This document shows positions 23,579 through 35,489 of a stretch of DNA of 64,000 nt, in pieces. The translations under genes were made by a program, and so were the position numbers. This DNA comes from Gentiana macrophylla (lineage: Eukaryota > Streptophyta > Magnoliopsida > Gentianales > Gentianaceae), in the NCBI GenBank assembly GCA_026214975.1, contig CM047808.1:50099073-50163072 (forward strand), in the 5' to 3' direction. How positions within the stretch are numbered: the first letter of the stretch is position 1; the number at the start of each line of letters is the position of its first letter. The notes beneath the pieces were generated by a model that had not been told where the DNA came from, did not search any database, and saw nothing but the letters and a program-made list of their open reading frames with translations.

Positions 23579-25302
23579 TGTCACGGATTTTATCTAACAA
23601 AACAAACAAGTAATAAAATTTATAAATCCGGTATTCCCCAAGTGTAGGGATCGTAGTATAGCGATTAATACCAGAGTCGGTCACAGGGAATCGGGGTATC
23701 TAGTTCATTAATTTTCCTAAGATTGTTACTATTATTATTGAAACCTAAAATAACTAAACGAAAAGGTAAAGTGGACAGAGTATTGTCAGTCCAAAGCCAG
23801 GAAAATATCGTTGCGAACAAAATAAATAAAACTTATTCTACTAACCAAAGAAACATAATAACTAACACTGAACAAATAACGAACGAGCAATGATCCACCA
23901 ATTCCCGCAACCATCACCCCACCGAAAGTAATAAGAAATACAAACATTCATTCACAAGTTTCCTTGGATTTAAATCTTATCTAAAGACGCGTTTCCTCTC
24001 TCGATTTATCACGCCATTAATTAGTTTACCTCTCGGTTTGACTAACATCTATACGAAGCAAAGATACGGATTTAAAAAACCCTAATCTAACAACATTATC
24101 CCTCAACTTTCGTTTGTTGGAATAATTATTGCTACTCTCCTTCACGGTAATCTAATGAACTTATTAACTCTCGTATTTCTAAGTTCTATTAACCTGCAGC
24201 ATAAAACATGAAGGTAGAACAAGTACAACTTGATAAAATAAACGAATGCAAAATCTTATCTTTTCCGGTGATGATGATATATATCCCCCAATCTCTTTCT
24301 AAGATAACCTTGTAATGAATTAACTAAAATTGTGATCATGTTGAACCTAGACTCCTAACCTAACAACTCTCGTTAAATAGGTTAAAGCTCTACTCTTTCC
24401 TATGGTGATCAGGTTTACACCGACTCTCGTCATACGGTAAATATCAACATGCAAAGACATCCATCGATTGAAATTGCAAAATAACAATTAATCATAGAAA
24501 AGAAGACAACTTTAAATTAAACTTACAAAACATCCAAGAATTGAAATCGAGCTCGTCGCTGAAACAGGTTTCACAGAGCTTGATCGGACTGCTCAGCCTT
24601 TATTCATCGTCGGGAAACAAGAAAATAAACTAAAAAAAATAAAATAAAAGAACCCTCGGTCGACCGAGCGCACCAGCAGCTCGTTTTAGGGTTTTCTGTA
24701 TGAAGAGCGTATATGAATTGATGTAACTAAGGTTGAAATAACGCTGCTATTTATAGATAAATAAGTCGGTTTTCCGCATGTCGGCCGTGGACGCCCGTCC
24801 GGAATTATAGACGCCCGTCCAGATGCCTTGGACTTGCTTCAGACGCTCGTCCACCCAGCGTCCAAACTCTCTGAATCAATTTTCTTCTCCTGGACGCCCG
24901 TTTACTTTGATGGACGCCCGTCCGACCTGGACGGGACTTGGACGCCAGTCCAGCTGGATCCAAAATCGAAATCCTCAACTCTATCTCTTTTCTTCTAGCC
25001 AATTCCATCCTTATCTCTTTCTCATCATATAATTCGAACTTGATCTTCATTTGATCATTCTTTGGGTCGAGAATATGCATCTACACGACATCAAAAACAT
25101 TGCAATTAAAATGTAATAATATCCAAATAAACATGAAATCAACAATAAAACACATAATTCAACTAATTTTGGGAATAAACCATTTAAAACCTCACTTGCT
25201 CAATAAACCAATTAAACGCTCATTTTCTATGCAAATTATACAAATATGGAGGAAATCATTATAAAATATAACGGAATAAATCGTATAAAATCACCCTTAA
25301 CA
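23579..25302 (-). mobile_element. Solo LTR K inside the copia LTR
   Basis: 1724 bp, plus-strand TGTCACGGAT to CCCTTAACA, with the perfect target duplication gcaga (23574-23578, 25303-25307). On the minus strand it starts TGTTAAGGGTGATTTTATAC like LTRs F and G, so it belongs to the same broad family. The internal part is absent. Confidence 0.88.
24745..24960 (-). promoter_or_regulatory. TATA box and GGACG dyad cluster of solo LTR K
   Basis: On the minus strand a TATAAATAG box (about 24748-24758) is preceded by at least six copies of a GGACG-nn-CGTCC dyad or its half-sites, such as GGACGCCCGTCC at 24789-24800. The same arrangement is found in LTRs A, F and G. Confidence 0.55.
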
Positions 25303-25472
25303 GCAGACCAAACTCAGTAGCATAGTTTAAGTCACCATTACAAATCTCCACCTTGACTTCAACTTCATGCAAGCTAACCAGATGCACAACCAAGTGCCAG
25401 ATTTCCTATTTGTCTTCAGATTTGAATACCTCAGCAGAACCCCATCTTCAGCTGAGTATTCCCAGATTCAGA

Positions 25473-27490
25473 TTAACAGCTTTGGATATTTAACAAGTCC
25501 AGACATAACTGAAACTTGCCCCTTGGAACTGGTTTAGTGAACATATCAGCCGGATTAACATTAGTGTTGATCTTCTCCACTTTGACCATTCTCTCATTCC
25601 TCAGAAAATTGTACCTAACATTAATGTGCTTGGTTCTTTCATGATGAACCTGATCCTTAGCCAAACATATTGCACTAAGTCTGTCACAATACACCCTGGC
25701 TTGATCTTGATGTAGACTCAGATCATTGACTAGCCCTTTTAACCAGATTGCCTCCATTGCTGCTTCTGTCAGTTCTATGTACTCTGATTCAGTAGTAGAT
25801 AGAGTCTCTGTACCCTGTAAATTTTCCTTCCAAATTACCACAGAACCACCCAAAGTAAACACATACCTAGTCATAGACCTCATGCTGTCCACATCAGCAG
25901 CATAATCAGAATCACAGTACCCTGTGACAAAACATTGAGTTCCAACTCCATAAATGAGTCCAATATGAGATATACCCTTAAGGTGCCTAAATATCCTTTT
26001 CACTACTTTCCAGTGTTCTTTTCCAGGTTGAGCCATAAACCTGCTGAAAACACTGACTGTCTGAGCGAAATTGGGCCTAGTACAGACCATGGCATACATT
26101 AGACTGCCTATTGCACTAGCATATGGAACTCTTGACATGTATTCTTCCTCTTCAGCTGACTGTGGAGCAAACACAGCAGACAGATATAGATTTGGTGCCA
26201 TAGGAGTATCTTTAGGTTTGGCTGCTGACATGCCAAGCTTGGATAATACCTTTTCAATATACCCCTGATGAGACAAGAACAGCTTCCCCTGCTTTTGATC
26301 TCTATAGATCTCCATCCCCAAGATTTTCTTTACATTCCCCAAATTCTTCAACTCAAATTCAGCTTTGAGCAGATTCTTCAGATCTTGAATATCAGACTTG
26401 TTCACACTAGATATCAGCATATCATCCACATACAGAACCTGACAGATGATTGAACCATCCTTCAGCTTTTTGTGATAAACACATCAATCATATGGACTCC
26501 TGCTATAACCCGGCTGAATCATATAACTGTCAAACTTCTTATACCATTGTCTTAGGGCCTGCTTAAGTCCGTACAAAGACTTCTTCAACTTGCAAAGATA
26601 TCCTTCTTTACCAGGAACTTGGAAACCCTCTGGTTGAGTCATATAAATTTCCTTATCTATATCTCCATGTAGAAAAGTTGTCTTCACATCCAATTGCTCA
26701 AGTTTAAGATTCTGATGTGCCACTATTGCTAACAGCTTCCTGATGGAAGTGTGTCTGATTACTGGAGAAAATATCTCTTCATAGTAACCCCCTCTTTTTG
26801 ACTGAACCCTCTACCAACCAAACGTGTCTTATATCTGATGCCCTCAGCAGATGGCATTCCTTCCTTTTTCTTGAATATCCATTTTGCAGCTGATCACCAC
26901 CCTTCTATCCTCTAGTTGTTTGACTAGATCCCAAGTCTCATTCTTCTGAAGTGGCTCCATTTCTTCTCCCATGGAAACAATCCACTAGGATGCCTCAGAA
27001 CATGTCACAGCTTACCTGTAAGTGTTTGGTTCAGAACCATCCACTTCCTCAGCAACCTGTAGTTCATATCCAACCGTATCCTCCTCAAACCCATATCTTC
27101 TTTAGGGTCTAATGTTGTTCCTTCTAGCTCCGATAAGAGCTATACTCAGCTAACCAACATCAGATGTTTGAGTATCCATTGACCCTTGTTCAGCAGACTG
27201 GTTTGGATCCAGCTCTGGATCTACTGAGTGTTGACTATCCCCTGCTGAGTCCTTCAAATCAATAGACCTACTTGAAGCTCCACCTATTTGACAACCTTCT
27301 CAGCTTCAAATCAATTTTCAGATTCATATGTAGCCCTCACAAATTAGTTAATCAAAGAATTTTCCTCAAAGACTACGCTCTTGCTGAGTATAACCCCATT
27401 TTCAGCTGATGACCAGATTCTATACCCCTTTACTCCATCTCTATATCCAACAAATACTCCTTTCCTGGCTCTAAGTTCTAGTTTACCTTT
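25473..27490 (-). pseudogene. Copia D reverse transcriptase and RNase H
   Basis: The best part is 26723-25473 on the minus strand. An early RT piece has KLEQLDVKTTFLHGDIDKEI and KSLYGLKQALRQWYKKFDSY. The catalytic box is in the piece starting near 26429 (VDDM-type, seen as MDDMLISSVNK). It is followed by LSHQGYIEKVL, SRVPYASAIGSLMYAMVCTR, and RNase H with GYCDSDYAADVDS, STTESEYIELTEAAMEAIWL and ADMFTKPVPRGKF, ending near 25473. A TGA-type break separates the first two pieces (26484-26429). From about 26740 to 27490 only scattered similarity remains between integrase and RT. The C-terminal RNase H style fits the Tork/Tnt1-like group. Inactive. Confidence 0.82.
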
Positions 27491-28333
27491 ACTGACGTGA
27501 TAGTAGACTGTGCTTCCAAAAACCCTTAGACTAGAGTAGTCTGCTGACTTTCCTGACCAAACCTCAAGTGGTGTTTTGAGATTGATCTCAGTGTTAGTCC
27601 CCTATTGATTAAGTTGCATGTTGTGCTAACAGTCTCTGCCCAAAATCTTCTTGCCTGAACAGAATTAGAGAGCATGCACCTTGCCCTCTCCAGAAGAGTT
27701 TGATTCATCCTTTCTGCAACACCATTCTACTGTGGAGTATCTCTAACAGTATGGTGCCTAGAAATGCCTTCATTCTTGTAGAATTCATCAAGCTCAGACC
27801 AATAGGCTTCCAATCCATTATCAGTTCTAAGTCTCTCGATCTTCTTCCCAGTCTGATTTTCAACCAATGTCTTCCACTGCTTGAAGTGCTTGAATGCTTC
27901 ACTCTTGTCTTCATCATAATTACCCAAACCATCCTTGAATAATCATTTATAAAAGACATAAAATACATGTGACCACCCAGTGACTCCACCCTTGAAGGTC
28001 CTCAACAATTAGAATGGACATAATCAAGTGTCCCTTTTTTATGTGAATTGCTTTTGGGAACTTGCTTCTATGTAGCTTCCCAAACACACAGTGTTCACTA
28101 AATTCCAATTCCTTGACCTTATGTCCCCCCAAGTAGATCAGAATTAGAGAGAATTTGCATCCCTCTTTCTCGCATATGACCCTTATAGACATTCACCACA
28201 CCACCTTCACCCCTGAACTTGAACCCTTTGCTGTCTAGAAGACTAAGTGATATCAAATTCTTGGTCATTTGTGGAACATGCCTAACCTCTTTCAATGTGC
28301 AAAATTTACCATCATGTGTCCTCAATTGAACTG
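27491..28333 (-). pseudogene. Copia D integrase
   Basis: Minus strand. It starts after J with RTHDGKFCTLKEVRHVPQ and KNLISLSLLDSKGF, the region before integrase in copia elements. Then come a zinc-binding style segment (HCVFGKLHRSKFPKAIHIKK), the catalytic core (FINDYSRMVWV near 27940, RLRTDNGLEAYWSEL near 27830 with the second acidic residue, ERARCMLSNS near 27675). Frames change near 27990-27930 and 27720. It would insert the DNA copy into chromosomes. Confidence 0.8.
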
Positions 28334-28338
28334 ATCCA

Positions 28339-29738
28339 TGATAACTCTTAAATACGACCATTAAATTAACCTATTTTTACCCCAAATTATGCTCGAGATG
28401 AGATAGATAGGCTCGTTATTATGAGGAAATATGTGATAAATACTAAGTGCATGTTCCTAGGTTTACGATTCTGCATCCATGTTATTATCCCGTGGATTTT
28501 TTACTGTTTCACCATGTCTCTTAGGTTTTTTAGATGTACTACAATCCGGAGCAGTTGAGGATGGGTCTGGACCGAAAGGAAAGCATTGCGCCAAGTGGAG
28601 AAAGTCCAAGAAGAGATCTGCTAGAAAAAGGGATGAAAAACTAACCCGATTAATCGTGGGTTAGGCCCGATTAATCGAGGCCTTAGAAGACAAGAAACCG
28701 AAGTCTGCCGCATCTACTAGGTCGGTTAGGATTTTATTGAGTCTTAAGTTGGCTATTGAGCCTATTTAAAGTGTCAGAATTCGATGTAAAGCAAATATAT
28801 ACATATACAAAAATCTCATATACTTCGATAGATTTTATATACATTAATCAAGTTTCATGAAATAAAGTTTTCTTTAGCTGTTTGGTGATTTATTTTCTGG
28901 TTTCCTTCCTTCCACACCATCTCTAGCATGAGTAGATCAAGCTAGATCTCCATAACCGAAGGTATGAAGCTTTGAACGTTCTTTTATGTCTTTATTATGC
29001 TAGATCTACTTGTATTTACGTGTTATAGTTAATCTGTATGTTTAACAACCCCATAATTTACTTGAATTGATAAGAATGAAGCAATGTAGAATCCAGAATA
29101 AGAATCGATGCCCCCGATTAATCGGAGGCACCTTAATCTGAAGATTCGGCATCTGCTACGTTGATCGACAGGATTAATTAGAACTATTATTTAGGTCTGG
29201 CCAATCTAATATTCGTACATCGTAAATTAACATGAAGGACTGTTAGTGAAGTGTTAATTAGGATATAGTCTTGAAGGATCCCTAGGAACATGCTAGTCAT
29301 AGTCGATAGCTGTTTAGGGTGGTTTTCGGTCTTGTACCGGCATCTATAAAACTTAGTGCGTAGGACCTAATATGACTAACGAAGGAGGTTAGTTGCATAT
29401 AGATTGTCTGTTGAAATACAGTGGAAGTAGATAGGGTTAGGATATTGCACCCGTAGCTAAACTGAATTAAAACGTTCGATTAATTTAGGGAAATTATGTG
29501 GGGAAGTAAACATAAGTATTAGCTACACCAAGTTAGCAAATAGGCGGGGATGGGGAGGAATACCATGTTTCTTTCTATGTTATTGTTGGTCAGTGACCGT
29601 ATTAGTCTTCTCAATTAGGGTAGATTCGTTTATACTTGAGTTGCATTGTCCCTGTAGGATCGACCTTGATTTGCCGTTGCTATGCTATAATTTGACCTAG
29701 TACTGTTGATAGTATAAGGGACATAATGCGTGACATCA
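28339..29738 (+). mobile_element. Solo LTR J inside copia D coding sequence
   Basis: 1400 bp from TGATAACTCT to GCGTGACATCA, with the perfect target duplication atcca (28334-28338, 29739-29743). Plus orientation from the U5 signature GTCCCTGTAGGATCGACCTT near 29650. No internal region. Removing it with one duplication rejoins the D frame across the site without a shift, which supports the borders. A minus-strand ATG at 28361 that seems to start an ORF is LTR sequence. Confidence 0.88.
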
Positions 29739-30692
29739 ATCCAATCCCAGCTATTTTGCAGACCTTATTGTTAGCCATAGAAATATGGCCACCATCTACC
29801 TACTGATAAGTTGAAAATCATTCTCTGTTTGGACACACATGATAAGATGCCCCGGTGTCTAGAATCCACACATTCCTGTGCCCCGCTGATTCTGAGACTG
29901 ATAAGTCAGATCTTCTTCAAAGTTGGTGTCTTGTTCGACCAAAGCAACAGTACCCTGCTGCTTCTTCATTTTTTGACATTCATTTTTCCAATGTCCCTGC
30001 TCCTTGCAGTAATTACAGACATCCTTAGCCTTAGGACCCTTTGAATTCTTCTTGGATTTCTTCTTTCTTGAATTACCTGGCCCCCTGTTGACTCCACTGG
30101 CCACCAACCTAGTAGACTGGCCGTATATACCAGAACTAGTTGCCTTATAGCGTAGCTCTCGAGCATGGAGTGATGATCTCACATCCTCCAATGACACTGA
30201 GTCCTTCCCAACAATAAAGGACTGCACAAAGTTCTCATATGATGCAGGCAATGACACAAGTAAGATCAATGCTGCATCTTCATCTTCAATCTTCACATCA
30301 ATATTCCTTTGGTCGAGCAATATTGTGTTCAACTAATCTAGATGATCCCTCAGCTGAGTACCCTCATGCATCCTCAAACCGAACAGACGTTGTTTCAATA
30401 ATAACTTGTTGGTTAGAGACTTTGTCATATATAGACTCTCAATCTTGGACCACAGCTTCTCTGTTGTGTCCTCTTCACCAACCTCCGTGATAATATCATT
30501 TGACAAGCACAACTTAATTGTTGAATGTGCTTTCTTCTCCAGACTACCTCTCCCAGCAGCACTTCCTTCTGTTGATTTAGACAAGGGGCCCCATAATCCC
30601 TGCTACTTCAACAAAGCACGCATCTTGATCTGCCATAAAATAAAACTGTTTCTTTCTATAAACATATCAATCTTGACGTATAAAGAAGACAT
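29739..30692 (-). pseudogene. Copia D gag
   Basis: Minus strand, starting at the ATG 30692-30690 (MSSLYVKIDMF). Seen are LWSKIESLYMTKSLTNKLLL, LVSLPASYENFVQSFI, a basic stretch, and the CCHC knuckle CNYCKEQGHWKNEC near 30020-29985, which binds RNA. A TAG interrupts it about 30 codons in, another lies near 30333. Near 29860 the frame changes toward a degraded DTG-type protease region running to J. Element B lies 27 bp upstream of the ATG. Confidence 0.8.
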
Positions 30693-31169
30693 CTTTCTCA
30701 CCAAAAAATCTTTCGTAGTGATCGGACTTTTCTAGATGTCCAATCTAACAGGCAGTGTACCGGGTCAATTGAAGTCTAGTCTAGTGGTCAAGGTCGTATC
30801 CATGAGGATTGTGAGGTTGAACACCGCAAAGCTATTATTATCTTGATCTAAGTCGCAATAGTGCAAGAAGGTAAACGTATCTAAAAATACTACAAGGGTG
30901 ATAAAAGATAAAAAGCATAGCCAAGACAATCTGTAGACTAGCAAATCTCTCATAGTATCATGGGAATGATTTCCTTCCTTTCTACCATTGGTGTTCAAAA
31001 GTGTGAAACGGTGCATTCCTAAGCAAGTAATTCCCCCTCATACGAGTGTATGTAATTACTCTCTACCTCCTCCTTGGTCTAGGCATCCTAAATCTAATGA
31101 AACGGTATGCTACGCACGTGAATGCAATGAAAATGTCAACTATCCCGGGATAAAAAATCGAATGCCTCG

Positions 31170-32634
31170 TGTTAACTGTGATTTTTACGATTTATATGAC
31201 TTTGTTCCGTAGCAATTTCCTTTGTGTTTTATTACTTTTTATAGAAAAGTAAGTGTTTAAGTGAAATATTGGAAGAATGCGTATAGAAATGATTTAAGTG
31301 CAAACTCGAGCTTATTACGTGGTTTTATTAGTGATTTTCTAGTTATCTATACGGTATTACATTTTGCACATTTCTATCATCTTGTAGGTACGCTTGCATG
31401 TAATGGAGGAAGCTAAAAAGATTTCCAACGGAAGATTAAATGGAAAGGGAAACATGCGAGTTGAAGATGGAATGAAGAGATTTATGCAAACTGAACGAGC
31501 GTTTGTCCCCATCCAACCTGAACGGACGTCTGAGGGAATGGACGAGCGTCCAGAGGAGCCACCTGATTCAGAGTATTGATGGATTTCGGTGGGGCGGCGT
31601 CGAAAATGCATAGGACGGGCGTCTGATATGACTCGGCCCGACTCGAAGATTTTATACACCCTGGATGGGCGTTCACCATTCTAAACGGGCGTCCAGTCCG
31701 CCGCCTCAGCTAAACCGACATTGAATCCTATAAATAGTCGTGTTTTCTGAACCCTAAAATATAGAATTCCATCCCTAGCCGCCCCAGGCCCCTTGGGGCG
31801 ACTTTGATGTTTCCTCTTGCTACCATAAACATAGTTTTATCTACTTTTTTTATTTCTGCATACCAACGATGAATAAAGGCTAGAGCATGGTTGAACAAGC
31901 TTGTGAAGCCGATCGAGCAACTTGATTTCAATCTTTGGATGTGTGAGTTTTAAATAAATTTTGTTTCTTTATTATGTTCATATTGTTATGCAATTTAAAT
32001 CGAGAGATGGTTGCGATTTGATGTTTAACGTTTGATGAGAATCGTTGTTGGACTTAGATCACCGTAGTAAAGATTAGATTTTTAACCTAAAAATAACGAG
32101 AGTTGTTAGGTTAATTTCTAGGTTGCTAGATTGAGAAATCTTACACATTTGTTATGAAAGCGTTAATCTTTAAGATCGAGAGATGAGAGATTAATAGGCG
32201 AATTATCTAAGAGATTAGAAATTCATACTTTTGATAGGTGAACCACAATCTTCATTAAATCTTCACTAAACAATCTAGAGAGGAAGTTGAGGGTTGTGAG
32301 ATTGGTGGATCATTGCTTGTTCGTTTTCAATTTATTTGTTATCATCTTAGTAATTTTATTATCTTTTTAGAATAGAATTATTTTCATTAGTTTGGCTCGT
32401 AACTATCTTTCCTGGCTTTGGATTCTAGATCCTCTGTCCAGTTTATTGTTTTCGTTTTTTTAGTTCTGTTTTGTTTTATTTTTCGTGACAACTTTAGAGA
32501 AATTAAGAACTAGACCAACCTCGATTCCCTGTGATTCGACTCCGGTTGTAACTACTATACTACGATCCCTGCACTTGGGGTAAACCGGATTATTTTATTA
32601 CTTGTTTGTTTTTCATTAGATAAAATCCGAGACA
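31170..32634 (+). repeat. 5' LTR of A
   Basis: 1465 bp from TGTTAACTGTG to TCCGAGACA. TATA box at 31729-31737, U5 signature TCCCTGTGATTCGACTCCGG near 32525. The first 850 bp and last 130 bp are nearly identical to the 3' LTR, while the middle differs clearly. Confidence 0.9.
31490..31737 (+). promoter_or_regulatory. TATA box and GGACG dyad cluster of LTR A
   Basis: At least six dyads or half-sites of the type GGACG-nn-CGTCC, the best being GGACGAGCGTCC at 31540-31551, lie within 240 bp upstream of TATAAATAG. The 3' LTR copy is at 36455-36700 with the same best site at 36504-36515. Confidence 0.55.
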
Positions 32635-32640
32635 AGTTTT

Positions 32641-32658
32641 TGGCGCCGTTGCCGGGGA
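32641..32658 (+). other. Primer binding site of A
   Basis: TGGCGCCGTTGCCGGGGA, tRNA-Asp type, six bases after the 5' LTR. Confidence 0.9.
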
Positions 32659-33053
32659 ATTGGTACGGTTGTCTAGTTTTATTAATTTTTCTGTTTTTCT
32701 GTTACTAACTTTTCATAGGCAGGTACCTGTAAAGTTGCTGTTTAAAAAAAAAGAAAAAAAAAGAGTTAATTGGCGGGAAAAATATGCAAGAATTTTTTTG
32801 TGTTTTCGTGACTAGTACGGTGTCAGGAGTCCTGGAACAAAATTTGATTTTACCAGGAAAATTTTTGCTTCATTTTCCACGAAATTTGGCGGGAAAATAA
32901 ATTTTCTAGGAAAAATAAATTATGTTTTTTTTTTTCGAACTGTTTTAGTCTGTTTTAGTTTAATTTTTATTTAGTGAGTCTAATTAAAGGATTATACTTT
33001 AAGGTTTCTAATTGTTTATTATTGTTTCATCTTGCAAACAAAAAAAAAAAAAT

Positions 33054-33056
33054 AAA

Positions 33057-33136
<80 letters not shown>
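33054..33136 (+). repeat. (AAT)n microsatellite in A
   Basis: About 27 uninterrupted AAT units just upstream of the gag remnant. Reading through it gives a run of asparagine or tyrosine that has no meaning as protein. Confidence 0.95.
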
Positions 33137-33137
<1 letters not shown>

Positions 33138-33138
<1 letters not shown>

Positions 33139-34420
33139 GTCATCAACTAGAGTGTGCAAGATCAGATCGCCATGTCGCAATAAAGCAGGTGACCTCTTCA
33201 AATGTCGCGCAATCCATGAATCGGACCCGTCGTTTCCTCGAGAACTCTCAAGTTACATTACGTCAGCGGAAGTTGTTGTCAACCTGGCCATATGATTGGC
33301 GGTGTCATCTTCTTCCCACTCACGCATATCAAGTTAATAATGTCGAATCGAGACGATCAGATACCCGGTCATATGCCAGCTATGTGACAATGTGGGACAT
33401 ACTTCTCGTTTCTGTCCTATGGGTGGACAGAGCGTTTTCAGTGGCAGCAATATCAGAGGTTTAACAATCAGTTCTCTGGCCACAGCAATTTTCAGAATCA
33501 GGGTTTCAATCAGACTTGGAATTTCTATCAAAACCCGAACTTCAGTCAGGACCAAGATATCAATTTTTCCAATCAAAATCAAAGTTGGTCTGGCCGAACT
33601 TTTCCACACCACTTTCGTAACTCTTAAGACCCCTCTCACTATAGTAATCTTGAAGCTAAATTGGAGGAGCAGAACATTACTATCCAACTCCTTTTTGGTA
33701 GGCTTGCGGATATTGGGAGACGGATCGGGCAAATGGCTCAAGACCAAGGCATTGACCTAACTCCCGCACTCCCCTATAATGGAGAAGATACTTACAATTA
33801 TGGTGCAAGTTATGAGAATCAAGTCCGATATAGCCCCAACTATGCACCAAAGATACAATGGTGGGAGTAGTAACTATTCTCGTTCTCCATTGGGTCAAGA
33901 GCAAAGCAATTGGCAACAAGGGACGATTGATGAGCTGGAGCCTGATATGGATCGGCTTACGTTACAGAGGTTAGAAACTTCCTTCCCTCCTGCATGGTGT
34001 GATGATGAAGACGGTTGTCCTATGATGGATCCGACATCAGAGATGATTGAAGATGTTAATCACCAAGAAGGTGAAGAAATACACCCGGTGTTGGAGAACA
34101 TAGAGGACAATGTGCCTAAATTAGAGATAAGTCACCCGGAGGAAGTCGCATTTGAGGATCCGTTGAGGCCAATAAGTGTTGAGGTGATTGTGGACAAGCA
34201 AGTGAGCGTAAAGGAAGTGATCTTCCCACTTGATCGCTATGTCATGAACTGGGAGGTGGAACCCCCTAATCCCGTTCTTCTTTTATTGGGAAGATACTTC
34301 ATAAAGGTCCTTCGAGCCATGGTTCCATTAATTTCCTATGAATGTGAGTTGGATGGTTCGTATGCTGAATATTCGTTGAAGAACCATGCGAGAAGGACGT
34401 ATCTGTTTGATAATGGATAG
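33138..34420 (+). pseudogene. Gag remnant of element A
   Basis: A CCHC knuckle is visible at 33374-33415 (CQLCDNVGHTSRFC), followed in another frame by a glutamine/asparagine-rich stretch (QWQQYQRFNNQFSG and on) typical of Athila gag C-termini, then a helical segment (LEEQNITIQLLFGRLADIG), and an acidic tail with PDMDRLTLQRLETSFPPAW. The last frame runs 33779-34420 and ends at TAG. Several frame changes separate the parts. No protease D-S/T-G or RT motif is present. The N-terminal structural part of gag is also missing or unrecognisable. Confidence 0.6.
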
Positions 34421-34460
34421 TGAGCTAAGTGTGTCTAGCCAAAGACACTAAAGAGAGGCG

Positions 34461-34484
34461 CTTGTTGGGAGGCAACCCAATATT
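34461..34484 (+). other. Post-gag hairpin of A
   Basis: TTGGG AGGCAA CCCAA (34465-34480) forms a 5-bp stem, preceded by GGCGCTTG. Element B has the same loop with a changed outer pair (40514-40527). It lies just after the last coding frame. Confidence 0.6.
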
Positions 34485-34986
34485 AAGAACAGTTTTTGCT
34501 ATTATTATTTTATTATTTTATTTTTGTTTGTGTTGAATAAATAACGAAACATAGTTTTCTTCTCGTTGTAGTAGTTTTGCTTTGTTTTGTTTTGTCTTGG
34601 GTTTTGGTGTCGGTTTTTGTGGTTAGGTAACTTGCATTTTCGTAATTTGAAAAATCAATGTGTTTCCTTCCTCCTGCCGATGTTACATTTATGCACTACT
34701 TTTCACATAGATTCGGTTATTATCAATTTTTGCATTGCTTATGCTTTGTTCCATGAATTTGCCTTGTCTATCATCTTTTTTGCCCTTATCCCCGAGGTAC
34801 GTTTTGTTTTGTTTTTCAAGTGTGCAGGATATTTTCGATAGCAATTGTGAGCTTTTAAACGATGTCAGTTTTCCGGTGGATGGTCCACAGTCTACTGATT
34901 TCTTCAAGCATTTCTGGATCTGACTCATGACCACTTCCAGACTTGCACCTTCGAACTACAATCAGCTAAGTTTTTCTTATTCTGCA

Positions 34987-35023
34987 CAACATGAGGACAT
35001 GTTGTTATTTAAGTGTGGGGGAG
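34987..35023 (+). other. Internal hairpin and polypurine tract of A
   Basis: CAACATGAGGACATGTTG (34987-35004) is a 7-bp stem with loop AGGA, followed by TTTAAGTGTGGGGGAG (35008-35023). Confidence 0.8.
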
Positions 35024-35489
35024 GGATTGGTTGTTTGTACCTACAAAATGTGCTTAATTTATTATGCTTATTATGCTTACCACCATTCTTCAAAAAAAAT
35101 TCAAATTTTTTTTTTAAAAACCATCCGTCCCGAGCATGAGTTTATTTTTGCTTACTTACTTGTTATATTCCCATACTTGTGCTCAGTTGACTAGTATTTT
35201 AGCATAGACCTTTGATAAATAAGCCTTTACTCGAATTCTTTTCACGTAAGCCTCTTCGATGACGAGCTGAACTTATGAAACTGTACTCATTTAAACCGAT
35301 GATGTTTGATTCTGGTTATCAGACCGTTCGCTTAGTGCTAATGTCATGGAAATTGTAATATGTGCGTAGTTGGAATTAAAGTAGGAAGTATCGTGAATAT
35401 ACCGAAGCCTGAATGTGATAAGTGAAACGTGACTATTGTGCTTTAAAAAGTTGTTTTTTAAAAAAATACAAAAAAATGAATTAATTGGG

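Larger units (their letters stand above)
11235..25342 (-). repeat. Copia D 3' LTR, split twice
   Basis: The LTR is in three pieces: 11235-11424, 23325-23578 and 25308-25342. The gaps are element C (target duplication gggaa) and solo LTR K (target duplication gcaga). The first bases are altered relative to TGTTATGACGG. On the minus strand it is preceded by the copia-type purine tract AAGGTGGAGATT (about 25345-25357). Confidence 0.8.

Noticed and set aside
28119..28361. Apparent ATG start of a copia pol ORF
   Set aside because: The first residues come from the end of solo LTR J. The original frame continued from gag on the other side of J.
31394..31579. ORF in LTR A, repeated at 36358-36543
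   Set aside because: Lies over the dyad cluster and TATA region of the LTR and is not conserved in related LTRs.
33012..33464. ORF with a long asparagine run
   Set aside because: It is a translation of the (AAT)n microsatellite; the real gag remnant starts after it and changes frame.
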